In this document: positions 6,414 to 14,430 of the stretch, in pieces
Numbering within the stretch: the first letter of the stretch is position 1
Layout of the letters: every line of letters starts with the position of its first letter
NCBI GenBank assembly: GCA_947089145.1
Contig: CAMUJH010000034.1
Location: 1 to 43,314, forward strand
Reading direction: 5' to 3'
DNA: 43,314 nucleotides
Source: an uncultured Hungatella sp.
Lineage (GTDB): Bacteria; Bacillota; Clostridia; Lachnospirales; Lachnospiraceae
Notes under the pieces: generated by a model
Told to the model about the DNA's origin: nothing
The model's database searches: none
Seen by the model: the letters and a program-made list of their open reading frames with translations, nothing else
Translations under genes and position numbers: made by a program

Positions 6414-8266
6414 CCATGCACCATCTCACCTTTATCCCCTATGCCCAGATACTCGTCCACAAATCTGGAGCGTTCCTGCTTTTTCCCGTACCGTTCCCCT
6501 ACATAGCACACATGCAGCCGCTCTTTGGCCCTGGTCATAGCCACATAGAACATCCTCCGTTCCTCCTCCATATCCACATCCAGCACCGCCTTTTTGTGAG
6601 GCGTGATTCCCTCATTGGCATCCAGAATATATACGATCCGAAACTCCAGCCCCTTGGAACTGTGCATAGTCATCAAAGAAACCCCATGAGCTGCCTCTTT
6701 CTGGCTTCTGGCCTGTTCCTGAAGTTTCTTTTTGTACTCCTCCATATGCCCAAACCAGTCTTCCATAGTCTTAAATCCTGCTGCGCTTTCCTTCAGCTGA
6801 TCCGCCGTCTCCAAAAGTTCCTCTGCCTTCATGCTGCGAACCTGCGCATACTCTTTCAGATAATCATCATACCCTATGGCTTTGCGTATATAATTGACGG
6901 CAGCCGCAGGAGGCATATCCCGCAGCATCACAAGGTCATACTCCAGCTGTTCCACCCGCTCCACCATCCACCCTTTATCCTGGTAAAATGATTTCACTTT
7001 ATTCCATGACACATCCGCCTCCTCCAAAGCATCCCGGCTGATGTACCGGTTTGGACGATTAATGATCTGCAGGATATTGCCCCGTTTCAGATTTCCTCTG
7101 GCGGCATTTATGTAGGAAAGAATATTCCGGCAGATCCAGTGTTCATAAAGATTTGGCAGGGAATCCTTCATAGCAAACGGAATATTGTACTCCATCAGCC
7201 GCTCAACCAGCAGCCTTGGATTCAGATTGGTGCGGTAGAGAACCGCAATATCTTCCAGCCTGTACCCTGCTTTCACATAATCCTGAATCTCCTCCGCAAT
7301 CCGCAGCGTTTCTTCCCGAGGCTCCCTGCTCATGCATGTGATCACCGGTTTCCCCGCCCCTCTGGCAGCTGACAGCTTCTTCTGATACCGTTTCTTATTG
7401 TGCCTGATGAGCATGCAGGCCGTATCCACAATCTCCCTGGAAGAACGGTAATTCATGCCCAGCAGCACGGTCCTGGCCTCAGGGTAATCCTTCGTAAACC
7501 CCAGCATTATTTCCGGCTTTGCGCCCCGGAACCGGTACACCGACTGATCGTCGTCTCCAACAATAAAAAGATTATTCCTTGGCAGCGCCAGCATCCGCAC
7601 AATCTCATACTGAACCCGGTTAATGTCCTGGAACTCGTCAATCAGGATATACCGGAATTTATTCTGCCACGCCTGCAGAATATCCTTTCGCTGACGAAAC
7701 AGCTGGCAGCACATGACCAGCATATCATCAAAATCAAGCAGCCCCGCTTTTCGCATCCGCTCTTCATATCCCTCATACAGTTTCTTAAACATGGATTCCG
7801 AACAATTCCGGGAATAATAATGATCCAAGCTGATCATTTCACTTTTCACAAAACTGATTTCACTTAAGATCGCCGGCACAAATTCGTGCTCATCCTCAAC
7901 TTCCAGGTCATACTCCTCAATCATCTCCCGGACATACCGCAGCTTCTGATCTTCCCTTACAATGTCTGAGGCCTGGTAGCGGTATGCATATTTTAAAATA
8001 GTAAAAAATACGGAATGGAACGTTCCGAAACTGACCTTTGTGCTTTTCCCTTCTGTCAGTGCGGCAAACCGCTCCTGCATCTGCCTGGCCGCCGCTCTGG
8101 TAAACGTGATTACCAGAATGCTGGCCGGATCAATCCCCTTTTCTTCTATCAGATATTTAGTTCTGTTGGTAATGACGGTAGTTTTTCCGGAACCAGGGCC
8201 TGCCAGAACCATCATAGGTCCATCCACATGGCGGATGGCTTCTTCCTGAGACGGGTGAAAAGCCAT
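6404..8266 (-). CDS. UvrD/PcrA-type superfamily 1 DNA helicase
   Basis: 620 aa from the ATG at 8266, with AGGAGG 11 bases upstream. The in-frame TTG nearer the ribosome binding site is too close. Helicase motifs appear in order: motif I GPGSGKTT near 26, Ia VITFTRAAARQM, II IDEFQD near 217, III VGDDDQSVYRFRGA, IV VLLGMNYRSS, V MTMHSSKGLEF near 550, and VI YVAMTRAKERLHV near 585. It is shorter than classical PcrA (about 740 aa) and lacks the long C-terminal tail, so I do not assign pcrA. It unwinds 3'-5' DNA in repair or replication. It is followed directly by cobO. Confidence 0.92.
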   Translation of the reverse strand: MAFHPSQEEAIRHVDGPMMVLAGPGSGKTTVITNRTKYLIEEKGIDPASILVITFTRAAARQMQERFAALTEGKSTKVSFGTFHSVFFTILKYAYRYQASDIVREDQKLRYVREMIEEYDLEVEDEHEFVPAILSEISFVKSEMISLDHYYSRNCSESMFKKLYEGYEERMRKAGLLDFDDMLVMCCQLFRQRKDILQAWQNKFRYILIDEFQDINRVQYEIVRMLALPRNNLFIVGDDDQSVYRFRGAKPEIMLGFTKDYPEARTVLLGMNYRSSREIVDTACMLIRHNKKRYQKKLSAARGAGKPVITCMSREPREETLRIAEEIQDYVKAGYRLEDIAVLYRTNLNPRLLVERLMEYNIPFAMKDSLPNLYEHWICRNILSYINAARGNLKRGNILQIINRPNRYISRDALEEADVSWNKVKSFYQDKGWMVERVEQLEYDLVMLRDMPPAAAVNYIRKAIGYDDYLKEYAQVRSMKAEELLETADQLKESAAGFKTMEDWFGHMEEYKKKLQEQARSQKEAAHGVSLMTMHSSKGLEFRIVYILDANEGITPHKKAVLDVDMEEERRMFYVAMTRAKERLHVCYVGERYGKKQERSRFVDEYLGIGDKGEMVHGWR

Positions 8267-8506
8267 AATCTGCAATTCCTCCTAAATCTGTTTTCTCCTA
8301 TTCCCCTGCGCTGCCTGCGGTTTCTTTTCTCCCATGAAAAGCACCAGGCAAATAGGGCTGTCAGTTCATTTTTAAGTACTAAAAAAAAAACTGCCGCCCA
8401 ACAGCAAATCCTGCATATAGGTTGCAAAATCGCCGTATTCTGCAGCAGCTTTATTCTGACATTCCAGGCATCCGAACCATAATATCTTCTGCCGTTGGTT
8501 TACCTT
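8267..8506. other. Intergenic stretch upstream of the helicase gene, no gene recognised
   Basis: 240 bases without a supported gene. On the minus strand a stem GCTG...GGCAG is followed by ten T (complement of 8385-8394), which could be an additional terminator. The remaining sequence before the helicase has no clear promoter hexamers. Confidence 0.4.
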
Positions 8507-8535
8507 AAAAAACCCGCCGCCCAATAGGCGGCATG
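8507..8535 (-). terminator. Terminator downstream of gltX
   Basis: On the minus strand GCCGCC-TATTG-GGCGGC followed by GGGTTTTTT forms a compact intrinsic terminator about 100 bases after the gltX stop. Confidence 0.75.
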
Positions 8536-8567
8536 CATTCCAGGATGCCAAGTGCGCCCGCCGGACT
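8531..8567 (+). repeat. Intergenic repeat, copy 1
   Basis: 37 bases beginning GCATGCATTCCAGGATGCC, matching copy 2 at 8600-8636 in 35 of 37 positions. It is adjacent to the GC-rich stem of the gltX terminator. It shares the pattern hairpin, then ATT, then GGGATGCC with two units at 25986-26108. Confidence 0.7.
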
Positions 8568-8599
8568 TTCATCCATAGTGGCGCAGTCCCCTGCCAGGC

Positions 8600-8636
8600 G
8601 CATGCATTCCGGGATGCCAGGTGCGCCCGCCGGACT
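8600..8636 (+). repeat. Intergenic repeat, copy 2
   Basis: 37 bases beginning GCATGCATTCCGGGATGCC, overlapping the last bases of gltX. Preceding bases TCCCCTGCCAGGCGC resemble the CCCCTGTCAGGGGCC of the unit at 25986. Confidence 0.7.
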
Positions 8637-10116
8637 AAGACACGCTCTGGTTCAGCATCTGAATCCCTTTCCTGATTCTGGCCAGCGACTCCTCTTTCCC
8701 CAGAACTTCCATAATCTCCGTAGCCCCTGCCGGAGTCATCTGTTTTCCTGACACCGCCGTGCGCACGGGCCACATCACATACCCTGTTTTGTATCCCTTC
8801 CCGGAAACGTACCGGGAAAGCGTCTCATACAGGGCATCATTGCTGTAATCCTCCTGAGCCTCCAAAAGAGGCAGCACATCCCTAAGCACTTCCAGAGAAG
8901 TCTCTTTTGTGCTCTTCATCTTCTTGTGGACATACATCTGAGGATCATACTCCGGCAATTCCTCAAAAAAGTCAATATGCCCGCCGATATCCGGCAGCAC
9001 TTCGATCCTGGTCTTCACCATGGCGGCAATCTTCTTAAGATCCAGATCCTTTTTAATCACTTCCTTTATATAAGGCATTGCCATCTCATAAAACCGCTCA
9101 GGCTCCATGGCTTTTAAATACTCGCCGTTCATCCACTTTAATTTCGTCATGTCAAAAACCGCCGGAGACTTGCTCATATGCCTGTAGTCAAAAGCTTCCA
9201 CCAGCTCCTCCAGCGAGAAAATCTCCCGGTTATCCTCCGGCGACCACCCCAGCAAAGCCACATAGTTAACCACGGCTTCAGAAACAAATCCCTGATCAAT
9301 CAAATCCTCATAGGAAGAATGGCCGCTGCGCTTGCTTAACTTTTTATGCTCCTCATTGGTAATCAGCGGACAGTGGACATATACCGGCACCTGCCACCCA
9401 AAGGCGTCATAAAGCCGGTTATACTTGGGGGATGAAGACAAATATTCATTTCCTCTGACTACATGTGTAATTCCCATCAGATGATCATCTACCACGTTGG
9501 CAAAATTATACGTGGGATACCCGTCGGATTTAATCAGCACCATGTCATCCAGTTCAGAGTTATCTACCGTAATATCGCCGTAGATGTCATCATGAAACGT
9601 GGTAGTCCCCTTCACCGGATTGTTCTGGCGGATGACATACGGCATGCCTGCAGCCAGATTTGCCTCCACTTCCTCCTTTGATAAATGGAGACAATGCTTG
9701 TCATAAGTCATGATCTCCTCGCCATTTACAACAGTCTTTAAAGAGTTCAGCCGTTCCTGGGTACAAAAGCAGTAATAAGCTTCCCCCTTTTCAATCAGCT
9801 TTTTTGCATAATTCAGATAAATTCCCTCCTTATGGCGCTGGCTCTGAACATAAGGCCCTGCTCCCCCGTCCTTATCAGGTCCCTCGTCATGGATGAGTCC
9901 CGTATTCTCCAGGGTGCGGTAAATGATCTCCGTAGCTCCCTCCACATACCGCTCCTGATCCGTGTCCTCAATCCGAAGAAGAAAATCTCCGCCCTCATGC
10001 TTGGCTATCAGGTACGCATACAGGGCTGTTCTTAAGTTTCCCACATGCATACGGCCTGTAGGGCTGGGGGCATACCTGGTTCTCACCTTAACCGGCTGAT
10101 TTGCTGATTTATCCAT
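8635..10116 (-). CDS. gltX: Glutamyl-tRNA synthetase
   Basis: 493 aa, class I GluRS, which charges tRNA-Glu in the cytoplasm and probably also tRNA-Gln in organisms using the GatCAB route. The HIGH-type motif is [11 protein letters not shown] at 17-27 and the KMSKS-type motif is KLSKRSG at 259-265. [31 protein letters not shown] and the C-terminal anticodon-binding region ending with [11 protein letters not shown] are typical. ACAGGAGACAG precedes the ATG. It has its own promoter (10184-10212) and terminator. The leader has a small hairpin GGCGG...CCGCC at about 10148-10167 but is too short for a T-box. Confidence 0.97.
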   Translation of the reverse strand: MDKSANQPVKVRTRYAPSPTGRMHVGNLRTALYAYLIAKHEGGDFLLRIEDTDQERYVEGATEIIYRTLENTGLIHDEGPDKDGGAGPYVQSQRHKEGIYLNYAKKLIEKGEAYYCFCTQERLNSLKTVVNGEEIMTYDKHCLHLSKEEVEANLAAGMPYVIRQNNPVKGTTTFHDDIYGDITVDNSELDDMVLIKSDGYPTYNFANVVDDHLMGITHVVRGNEYLSSSPKYNRLYDAFGWQVPVYVHCPLITNEEHKKLSKRSGHSSYEDLIDQGFVSEAVVNYVALLGWSPEDNREIFSLEELVEAFDYRHMSKSPAVFDMTKLKWMNGEYLKAMEPERFYEMAMPYIKEVIKKDLDLKKIAAMVKTRIEVLPDIGGHIDFFEELPEYDPQMYVHKKMKSTKETSLEVLRDVLPLLEAQEDYSNDALYETLSRYVSGKGYKTGYVMWPVRTAVSGKQMTPAGATEIMEVLGKEESLARIRKGIQMLNQSVS

Positions 10117-10183
10117 AATATCTGTCTCCTGTTTTTATATTTTACATGGCGGCTGTCCAAAACCGCCTGTGGTTTCCGTGGTC

Positions 10184-10212
10184 ATTATACCCCGGCCGCA
10201 CAAAAAAAACAA
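10184..10212 (-). promoter_or_regulatory. Promoter of gltX
   Basis: Minus strand TTGTTT (10207-10212), 17 bases, perfect TATAAT (10184-10189). It lies about 68 bases before the gltX ATG. Confidence 0.7.
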
Positions 10213-10240
10213 CGTTTTTCCAAAAAGTTTTGGCTCCCTT

Positions 10241-11590
10241 TCACTGCAGCTTCAGCATTCTGCAGGCGATCTGAAAATAGATCACCAGGCTGAATCCGTC
10301 CACAATGGTAGTAATCAGAGGCGCTGCCATAATGGCCGGGTCAAGCCTCATCACCTTCGCCGCCATGGGAAGCAGGCTCCCTACGGTCTTAGCCAGAATC
10401 ACCGTCAGAAACAAGCTTATGACCACAGTCAGGCATACCATCTCACTGCCTGGAAAACGAATAATAAGCTGAATATAATTTACGGCCCCAAGAATGATTC
10501 CCACCACCATTCCTACCCGGAATTCTTTCCAAAATACTTTCAGAAAATCTCCAGGCTCAATCTCCCCTACTGCCATGCCCCGGATAATCAGGGTACTGCT
10601 CTGGCTTCCCGCATTTCCCCCTGTGTCAGTCAGCATGGGAATAAACGTTACCAGAAGAGGGAGCACTGCAAAGGCATTTTCATACTTTCCCAGGATTCCT
10701 CCTGTGATCATGCTGCTGAACATAAGAAGGAGAAGCCATAAAATCCTGTTTTTAGCAAGCATGAACACGCTGGTCTTTAAATATGGCTTTTCACTGGGAA
10801 CCATGGCGGCCATTTTCTCGAAGTCCTCTGTAACCTCCTGCTCCATAACATCCACAATATCGTCTACAGTAACAATCCCCACCAGCCGCTCTTCCTGATC
10901 CACCACGGGAAGGCATAAAAGGCCGTATCTGTGAAAGACTTCTGCAACTTCCTCCTGATCCTGGGTGGTCACAGCCTTAATTACATGGGTATCCATAATA
11001 TCCGAAAGCCTGGCATCATAAGGGTTCATCAGCAGATCCCTCACTGTCACCACGCCCTCCAGCGTGCGCCTTTCATCCATGACATAGCAGGTATAGATAG
11101 TCTCTTTATCCACGCCGTGCCTGCGTATATAGGCAAATGCCTCTTCTACTGTCATGCCCTTTTGAAGCCCTACATACTCCGCCGTCATGATGCTTCCGGC
11201 GCTGTTCTCCGGGTACTGGAGAAACTGGTTGATCAGCTTTCTGGTATCCGGCGCCGCATTTTCCAGCACCCTCCTTACTACATTGGCCGGCAGTTCCTCC
11301 AGCATGTCCACCGCATCATCTACATACAGATCTTCAATGACCCCATGCAGTTCCAGATCCGTAATGCTGGCGATAATATGCTGCTGTTTTTCCAATGGCA
11401 GAAAGGCAAATACCTCTGTTGCCGTTTCTTTCGGAAGCATACGGAATACCAATATGGTTTTGTCATCATCCAGTTCCTCCATAAAATCCGCAATATCCGC
11501 TTCCTGCAGCTTTGCCAGCGCTTCCTTCAGGCTGTACAGCTGTCTGGCATCCACCAGCTTTTTCATCTGTCTAAACTGAATCTCTCTCAT
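10241..11590 (-). CDS. mgtE: Magnesium transporter MgtE
   Basis: 449 aa from the ATG at 11590, with AAGGAGG 5 bases upstream. The frame extends further but without a ribosome binding site. Residues 1-110 are the MgtE N domain of helical repeats (LAKLQEADIADFMEELDD, LPKETATEVFAFLP). Residues 110-240 are a CBS pair (GSIMTAEYVGLQKGMTVEEAF, LPVVDQEERLVGIVTVDDIVDVMEQE). The last 170 residues form five membrane helices with the TDTGGNAGSQSSTLIIRG segment. The protein is a dimeric Mg2+ channel gated by cytosolic Mg2+. A 475-base leader with a terminator-like hairpin precedes it. No M-box was recognised. Confidence 0.95.
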   Translation of the reverse strand: MREIQFRQMKKLVDARQLYSLKEALAKLQEADIADFMEELDDDKTILVFRMLPKETATEVFAFLPLEKQQHIIASITDLELHGVIEDLYVDDAVDMLEELPANVVRRVLENAAPDTRKLINQFLQYPENSAGSIMTAEYVGLQKGMTVEEAFAYIRRHGVDKETIYTCYVMDERRTLEGVVTVRDLLMNPYDARLSDIMDTHVIKAVTTQDQEEVAEVFHRYGLLCLPVVDQEERLVGIVTVDDIVDVMEQEVTEDFEKMAAMVPSEKPYLKTSVFMLAKNRILWLLLLMFSSMITGGILGKYENAFAVLPLLVTFIPMLTDTGGNAGSQSSTLIIRGMAVGEIEPGDFLKVFWKEFRVGMVVGIILGAVNYIQLIIRFPGSEMVCLTVVISLFLTVILAKTVGSLLPMAAKVMRLDPAIMAAPLITTIVDGFSLVIYFQIACRMLKLQ

Positions 11591-11659
11591 GTCTTCCTCC
11601 TTCCAGCGTCCAGAATTATCCTGGCCGATGAAAGGCAGAATCCTCTTTTCGTTCTGCAC

Positions 11660-11706
11660 GCAAAAACAGCCATTCCCGTCTTAGATGCGGATCATGGCTG
11701 TCATAA
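11660..11706 (-). terminator. Terminator-like hairpin in the mgtE leader
   Basis: Minus strand: ACAGCCAT and ATGGCTGT arms with an inner TCCG/CGGGA pairing, followed by a TTTTT run. It lies upstream of mgtE, not after a gene of normal size, so it could be an attenuator or the terminator of the small frame. Confidence 0.6.
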
Positions 11707-11737
11707 ACGCATATTTAAGCCTGACTGCGTCTCCCTC

Positions 11738-11920
11738 CTAAAAAGCTGCCATTGACAAAACCTTCCGGCATCTCAAAAGGCCCTTCCCTAAAGGCAGGCC
11801 GCATGTCCCTTTTAAAAGGCAGTGACAACAAAATGGCAATCCCTCAAGCCAGTCCGCTCCCGCTGCCATGCGTTCATGATAAGCTGATTCTGCTTTCATC
11901 TTACGACTTCGGCCTTCCAT
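11738..11920 (-). CDS. Possible 60-aa Cys-rich small protein
   Basis: The frame starts with ATG at 11920 after AAGGAGTGAGACAGA and ends at a TAG. The sequence has a basic N-terminus (MEGRSRKMKAESAYHERMA), then ADWLEGLPFCCHCLLKGTCG with four Cys within eleven residues, and a fifth Cys near the end. The ribosome binding site and Cys pattern suggest that it might be real, perhaps a metal-binding small or leader protein upstream of mgtE. No family recognised. Confidence 0.35.
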   Translation of the reverse strand: MEGRSRKMKAESAYHERMAAGADWLEGLPFCCHCLLKGTCGLPLGKGLLRCRKVLSMAAF

Positions 11921-12065
11921 TCTGTCTCACTCCTTCCGTTTTTTGTCTGCAGGCAGTATATTTCCGCCTTCTTTTAGTCTACCACATATTTTTCAGAAAT
12001 CAACCATTCCCTTTTAAAATTTAGAGCATATAATACAGAGAAAACCTTTCATTTCAGGAGCACTT

Positions 12066-12560
12066 ATGACCCGTTTTTCTCCCCTTGAGGGCATTGTCAC
12101 TTCCGTAACCCCTCTCCAAAGCGGAAATTTCACATCCTACTGCACTCTTCTGGTCTACATCCAGACCATGTACCAGGAAACCTACCAAGTGCTTGTAAGC
12201 TCCTCCACCTATGTGCTGGACCAGAAACCTATCCGCCGGGGCGATACCATTATTGCTTTTTACGATACCACTGCCCCCATGCCGCTTATGGAACCGCCGC
12301 AGTACCAGGCTGTTGCCGTAGTTTTCCCATGTAAAGGGGAATACGCCATGCTGGACTATTTTGACAGGAATTTAAGAAACAGCGGCAACACCCTTGTTCT
12401 CAATCTCTCACAAAACACCTCCATGCAGCTTCCAAACGGCCAGTATTACTTAGGCGTTCCGGGGAACCAGTATCTCCTTGTGCTCTACACTGCCACCACC
12501 CGCAGCATTCCGGCCCAGACTGCGCCCCACCGCCTTATTGTATTCTGCTCCGACCGCTGA
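12066..12560 (+). CDS. Conserved-looking protein of unknown function
   Basis: 164 aa, no signal peptide and no membrane helix. AGGAG precedes the ATG by 5 bases. The N-terminal 60 residues look like an OB-type beta barrel (GIVTSVTPLQSGNFTSYCTLLVYIQ, YQVLVSSSTYVLDQKPIRRGDTIIAFYDT). A Pro-rich loop (APMPLMEPPQYQ) and further strands with YYLGVPGNQYLLVLYTATTRS follow. It is transcribed alone and divergently from mgtE, and ends at a strong inverted repeat. The fold guess is from sequence pattern only. Function unknown. Confidence 0.75.
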   Translation: MTRFSPLEGIVTSVTPLQSGNFTSYCTLLVYIQTMYQETYQVLVSSSTYVLDQKPIRRGDTIIAFYDTTAPMPLMEPPQYQAVAVVFPCKGEYAMLDYFDRNLRNSGNTLVLNLSQNTSMQLPNGQYYLGVPGNQYLLVLYTATTRSIPAQTAPHRLIVFCSDR

Positions 12561-12569
12561 CCAGCCCAT

Positions 12570-12608
12570 ATATAGCGCGGAAGCCCTTTTCCTGGTTCCG
12601 CGCTATAT
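12570..12608. terminator. Bidirectional terminator-like inverted repeat
   Basis: Perfect 13-base arms ATATAGCGCGGAA (12570-12582) and complement (12596-12608) lie between the convergent unknown gene and the amidohydrolase gene. Confidence 0.6.
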
Positions 12609-12623
12609 CCGGCAGATCCCCCT

Positions 12624-14288
12624 CTATTCCTTATAGTTTTCACAAAGCTCATCCAGCGGTTCTCTGCCGTAAACACATCTTCCGTCCAAAAAAGTCCCGA
12701 CAGCCTGTGCCTGCCCCAGCTCACTGTCCGGTATCCTGGTAATATCCCGGTCAAGCACCACAAAATCCGCTGCCATGCCCGCTTTCAGCATCCCCTTTTC
12801 CTCCTCCTCAAAAGCTGCCCATGCTCCCATGGCAGTATAGCTAAGAAGCGCCTGTTCCAATGTCAGCGCCTGCCCGGGCAGAAAGGTTCTGGCGCCGTCT
12901 AAGGAGGTTCTGGTCACTGCGCACTGAATCCCTTTCATCACTTCCGGCGTCTCCACCGGGCAGTCAGAGCCATTGGAAATGCTGCATCCCATGTCCAGAA
13001 GGGTCTTAAACTGATAGGTCTTAGCCGCCCTCTCCTTTCCTACCCGGCTCTCCACGATTTTGCTGTCATAGTCCAGGAAAGTGCTCTGAATATAGCCGTG
13101 AAGTCCCAGCTCCCTGAATTTCTCCAGAAGTTTCCCAGTAGTGATCTGGCAATGGACAATCCCGTGCCGATGGTTGCGTCTTGGCAATTCCTTAAGCGCC
13201 CTCTCGTAAGCCCTGACCACGTTCTCCATAATTCCGTCCCCGATGGCGTGAACAGCTGTCTGCATTCCATGGCTGTGACCGTAAAAAATCATCTCATCCA
13301 GCTGTTCCTGAGTAAAAATGCCCATGCCGCAGGTATGGGGCGCATCCTCATAGGGGCTTTTAAGCAGCGCTGTCCTGGCCCCCAGGGAACCGTCCCCAAC
13401 GATTTTATGGGGGCCGATTTTCACGTAGTCCGTCCCTGCCCCGGTGTGATAGCCTTTACCCACAAATTCTTTTAGCTGCTCCAGATTTTCAAACTGAGAC
13501 TGTTCATAAACCTTTATGGTCAGCCTGCCCTCCTGCTCCAACTCCCTGTATGCCTTCAGCACCGTCTCGTACCCTGCCTGGGGGAGGGACAGGAAATCAT
13601 CACTGTGAACAGAAGTAATGCCATAGCTGTTAAGCTTTCTGCACGCCTTGCAGATATAAGCCTTTACCTCCTCCAGAGATGCCATAGGAATGGCATTCTT
13701 CACCATGCAGATGGCATTTTCCTCAAAAATCCCCAAAGGCTCCCCCTGCCCGTCCACCCAGAACCTTCCGTCCCTAGGCTGTTCTGTATCTCTTCCAATG
13801 CCCGCAAGCTCCATGGCCAATGTATTGGCCGACGCCAGATGGCCGCAGGCCCTTGTAAGGAAAATCGGATGCTTTCGGGATATTTTATCAAGATCCCGGC
13901 GGTCAAGATACCTCTTTTCCCCCTGAAAATAATCCTGGTTCCAGCCTCTGCCGCAGACCCAGGTTCCCTCCGAAAGCCCCTTTTCTTCCACGAATTTTTT
14001 TACGGTCCGGCACACTTCCTCCGGGGAATCCGTATGCCCTGCCAGGGAAACCTCCTCCAGAAGCTTCCCATATCCCAGCAAATGCATGTGAGAGTCAATA
14101 AATCCCGGGGCAGCAAACCGCCCTTTTAAATCAATTCTGCGCTCCGGCAGGTTTTCTCTCAGGAATGCATCCTGAAACGGCTTGTCTCCCACCCAGGTGA
14201 TCCTTCTGTCCTCCACTGCCATAGCCGACGCCCATGGCCTGTCCGGATCTGCCGTAAACAGCTTTCCGTTGTAGTACAATGTCCTCAT
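12624..14288 (-). CDS. YtcJ-type metal-dependent amidohydrolase
   Basis: 554 aa, amidohydrolase family 3. The N-terminal strand segment is MRTLYYNGKLFTADP. The metal-binding HxH is in PGFIDSHMHLLG near residue 67. Further family segments are WVCGRGWNQDYF, SVHSDDF, VKIGPHKIVGDGSLGARTALL, the metal His in TAVHAIGDG and HGIVHCQIT, and the catalytic Asp in SNGSDCPVE. The C-terminal beta segment GMAADFVVLDRD closes the composite domain. Members hydrolyse C-N bonds in various amides, and the substrate cannot be predicted. It lies downstream of the pnp terminator as a single gene. Confidence 0.9.
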   Translation of the reverse strand: MRTLYYNGKLFTADPDRPWASAMAVEDRRITWVGDKPFQDAFLRENLPERRIDLKGRFAAPGFIDSHMHLLGYGKLLEEVSLAGHTDSPEEVCRTVKKFVEEKGLSEGTWVCGRGWNQDYFQGEKRYLDRRDLDKISRKHPIFLTRACGHLASANTLAMELAGIGRDTEQPRDGRFWVDGQGEPLGIFEENAICMVKNAIPMASLEEVKAYICKACRKLNSYGITSVHSDDFLSLPQAGYETVLKAYRELEQEGRLTIKVYEQSQFENLEQLKEFVGKGYHTGAGTDYVKIGPHKIVGDGSLGARTALLKSPYEDAPHTCGMGIFTQEQLDEMIFYGHSHGMQTAVHAIGDGIMENVVRAYERALKELPRRNHRHGIVHCQITTGKLLEKFRELGLHGYIQSTFLDYDSKIVESRVGKERAAKTYQFKTLLDMGCSISNGSDCPVETPEVMKGIQCAVTRTSLDGARTFLPGQALTLEQALLSYTAMGAWAAFEEEEKGMLKAGMAADFVVLDRDITRIPDSELGQAQAVGTFLDGRCVYGREPLDELCENYKE

Positions 14289-14323
14289 CTCATAACCTCA
14301 TTGCCTTTCAATTAAACCTGTCA

Positions 14324-14381
14324 AAAAAACCGGAACCTCCGGCCAGTCTCTCTTAAGGCTGTCCGGCTGTCCCGGTTTTCC
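14324..14381 (-). terminator. Terminator of the rpsO-pnp unit
   Basis: On the minus strand AAAACCGGGAC pairs with GTTCCGGTTTTTTT, with additional GGCCGG pairing inside, ending in seven T about 60 bases after the pnp stop. Confidence 0.75.
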
Positions 14382-14430
14382 ATTATCTGCGTCTCTGTTT
14401 CATTTCAGTTATCCTGGCATCCGGCTTTAT

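Larger units (their letters stand above)
11591..12065 (-). promoter_or_regulatory. Long mgtE leader with small ORF and terminator-like hairpin
   Basis: The space between mgtE and the divergent gene at 12066 holds, on the minus strand, a hairpin at 11660-11706 (ACAGCCAT ... ATGGCTGT followed by TTTTT) about 70 bases before the mgtE start. Upstream of it is the small frame at 11738-11920. This layout suggests attenuation control. The conserved core of the M-box or of the yybP-ykoY riboswitch is not visible. Confidence 0.45.

Noticed and set aside
8372-8773. 133-codon frame overlapping the end of gltX and the repeats
   Set aside because: It overlaps gltX in another frame, contains both intergenic repeats and the terminator, and has no family pattern.
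10117-10240. T-box before gltX
   Set aside because: The leader is under 80 bases after the predicted start and lacks T-box core sequences.
11591-12065. M-box or manganese riboswitch before mgtE
   Set aside because: The conserved core sequences of both classes were not found on the minus strand.
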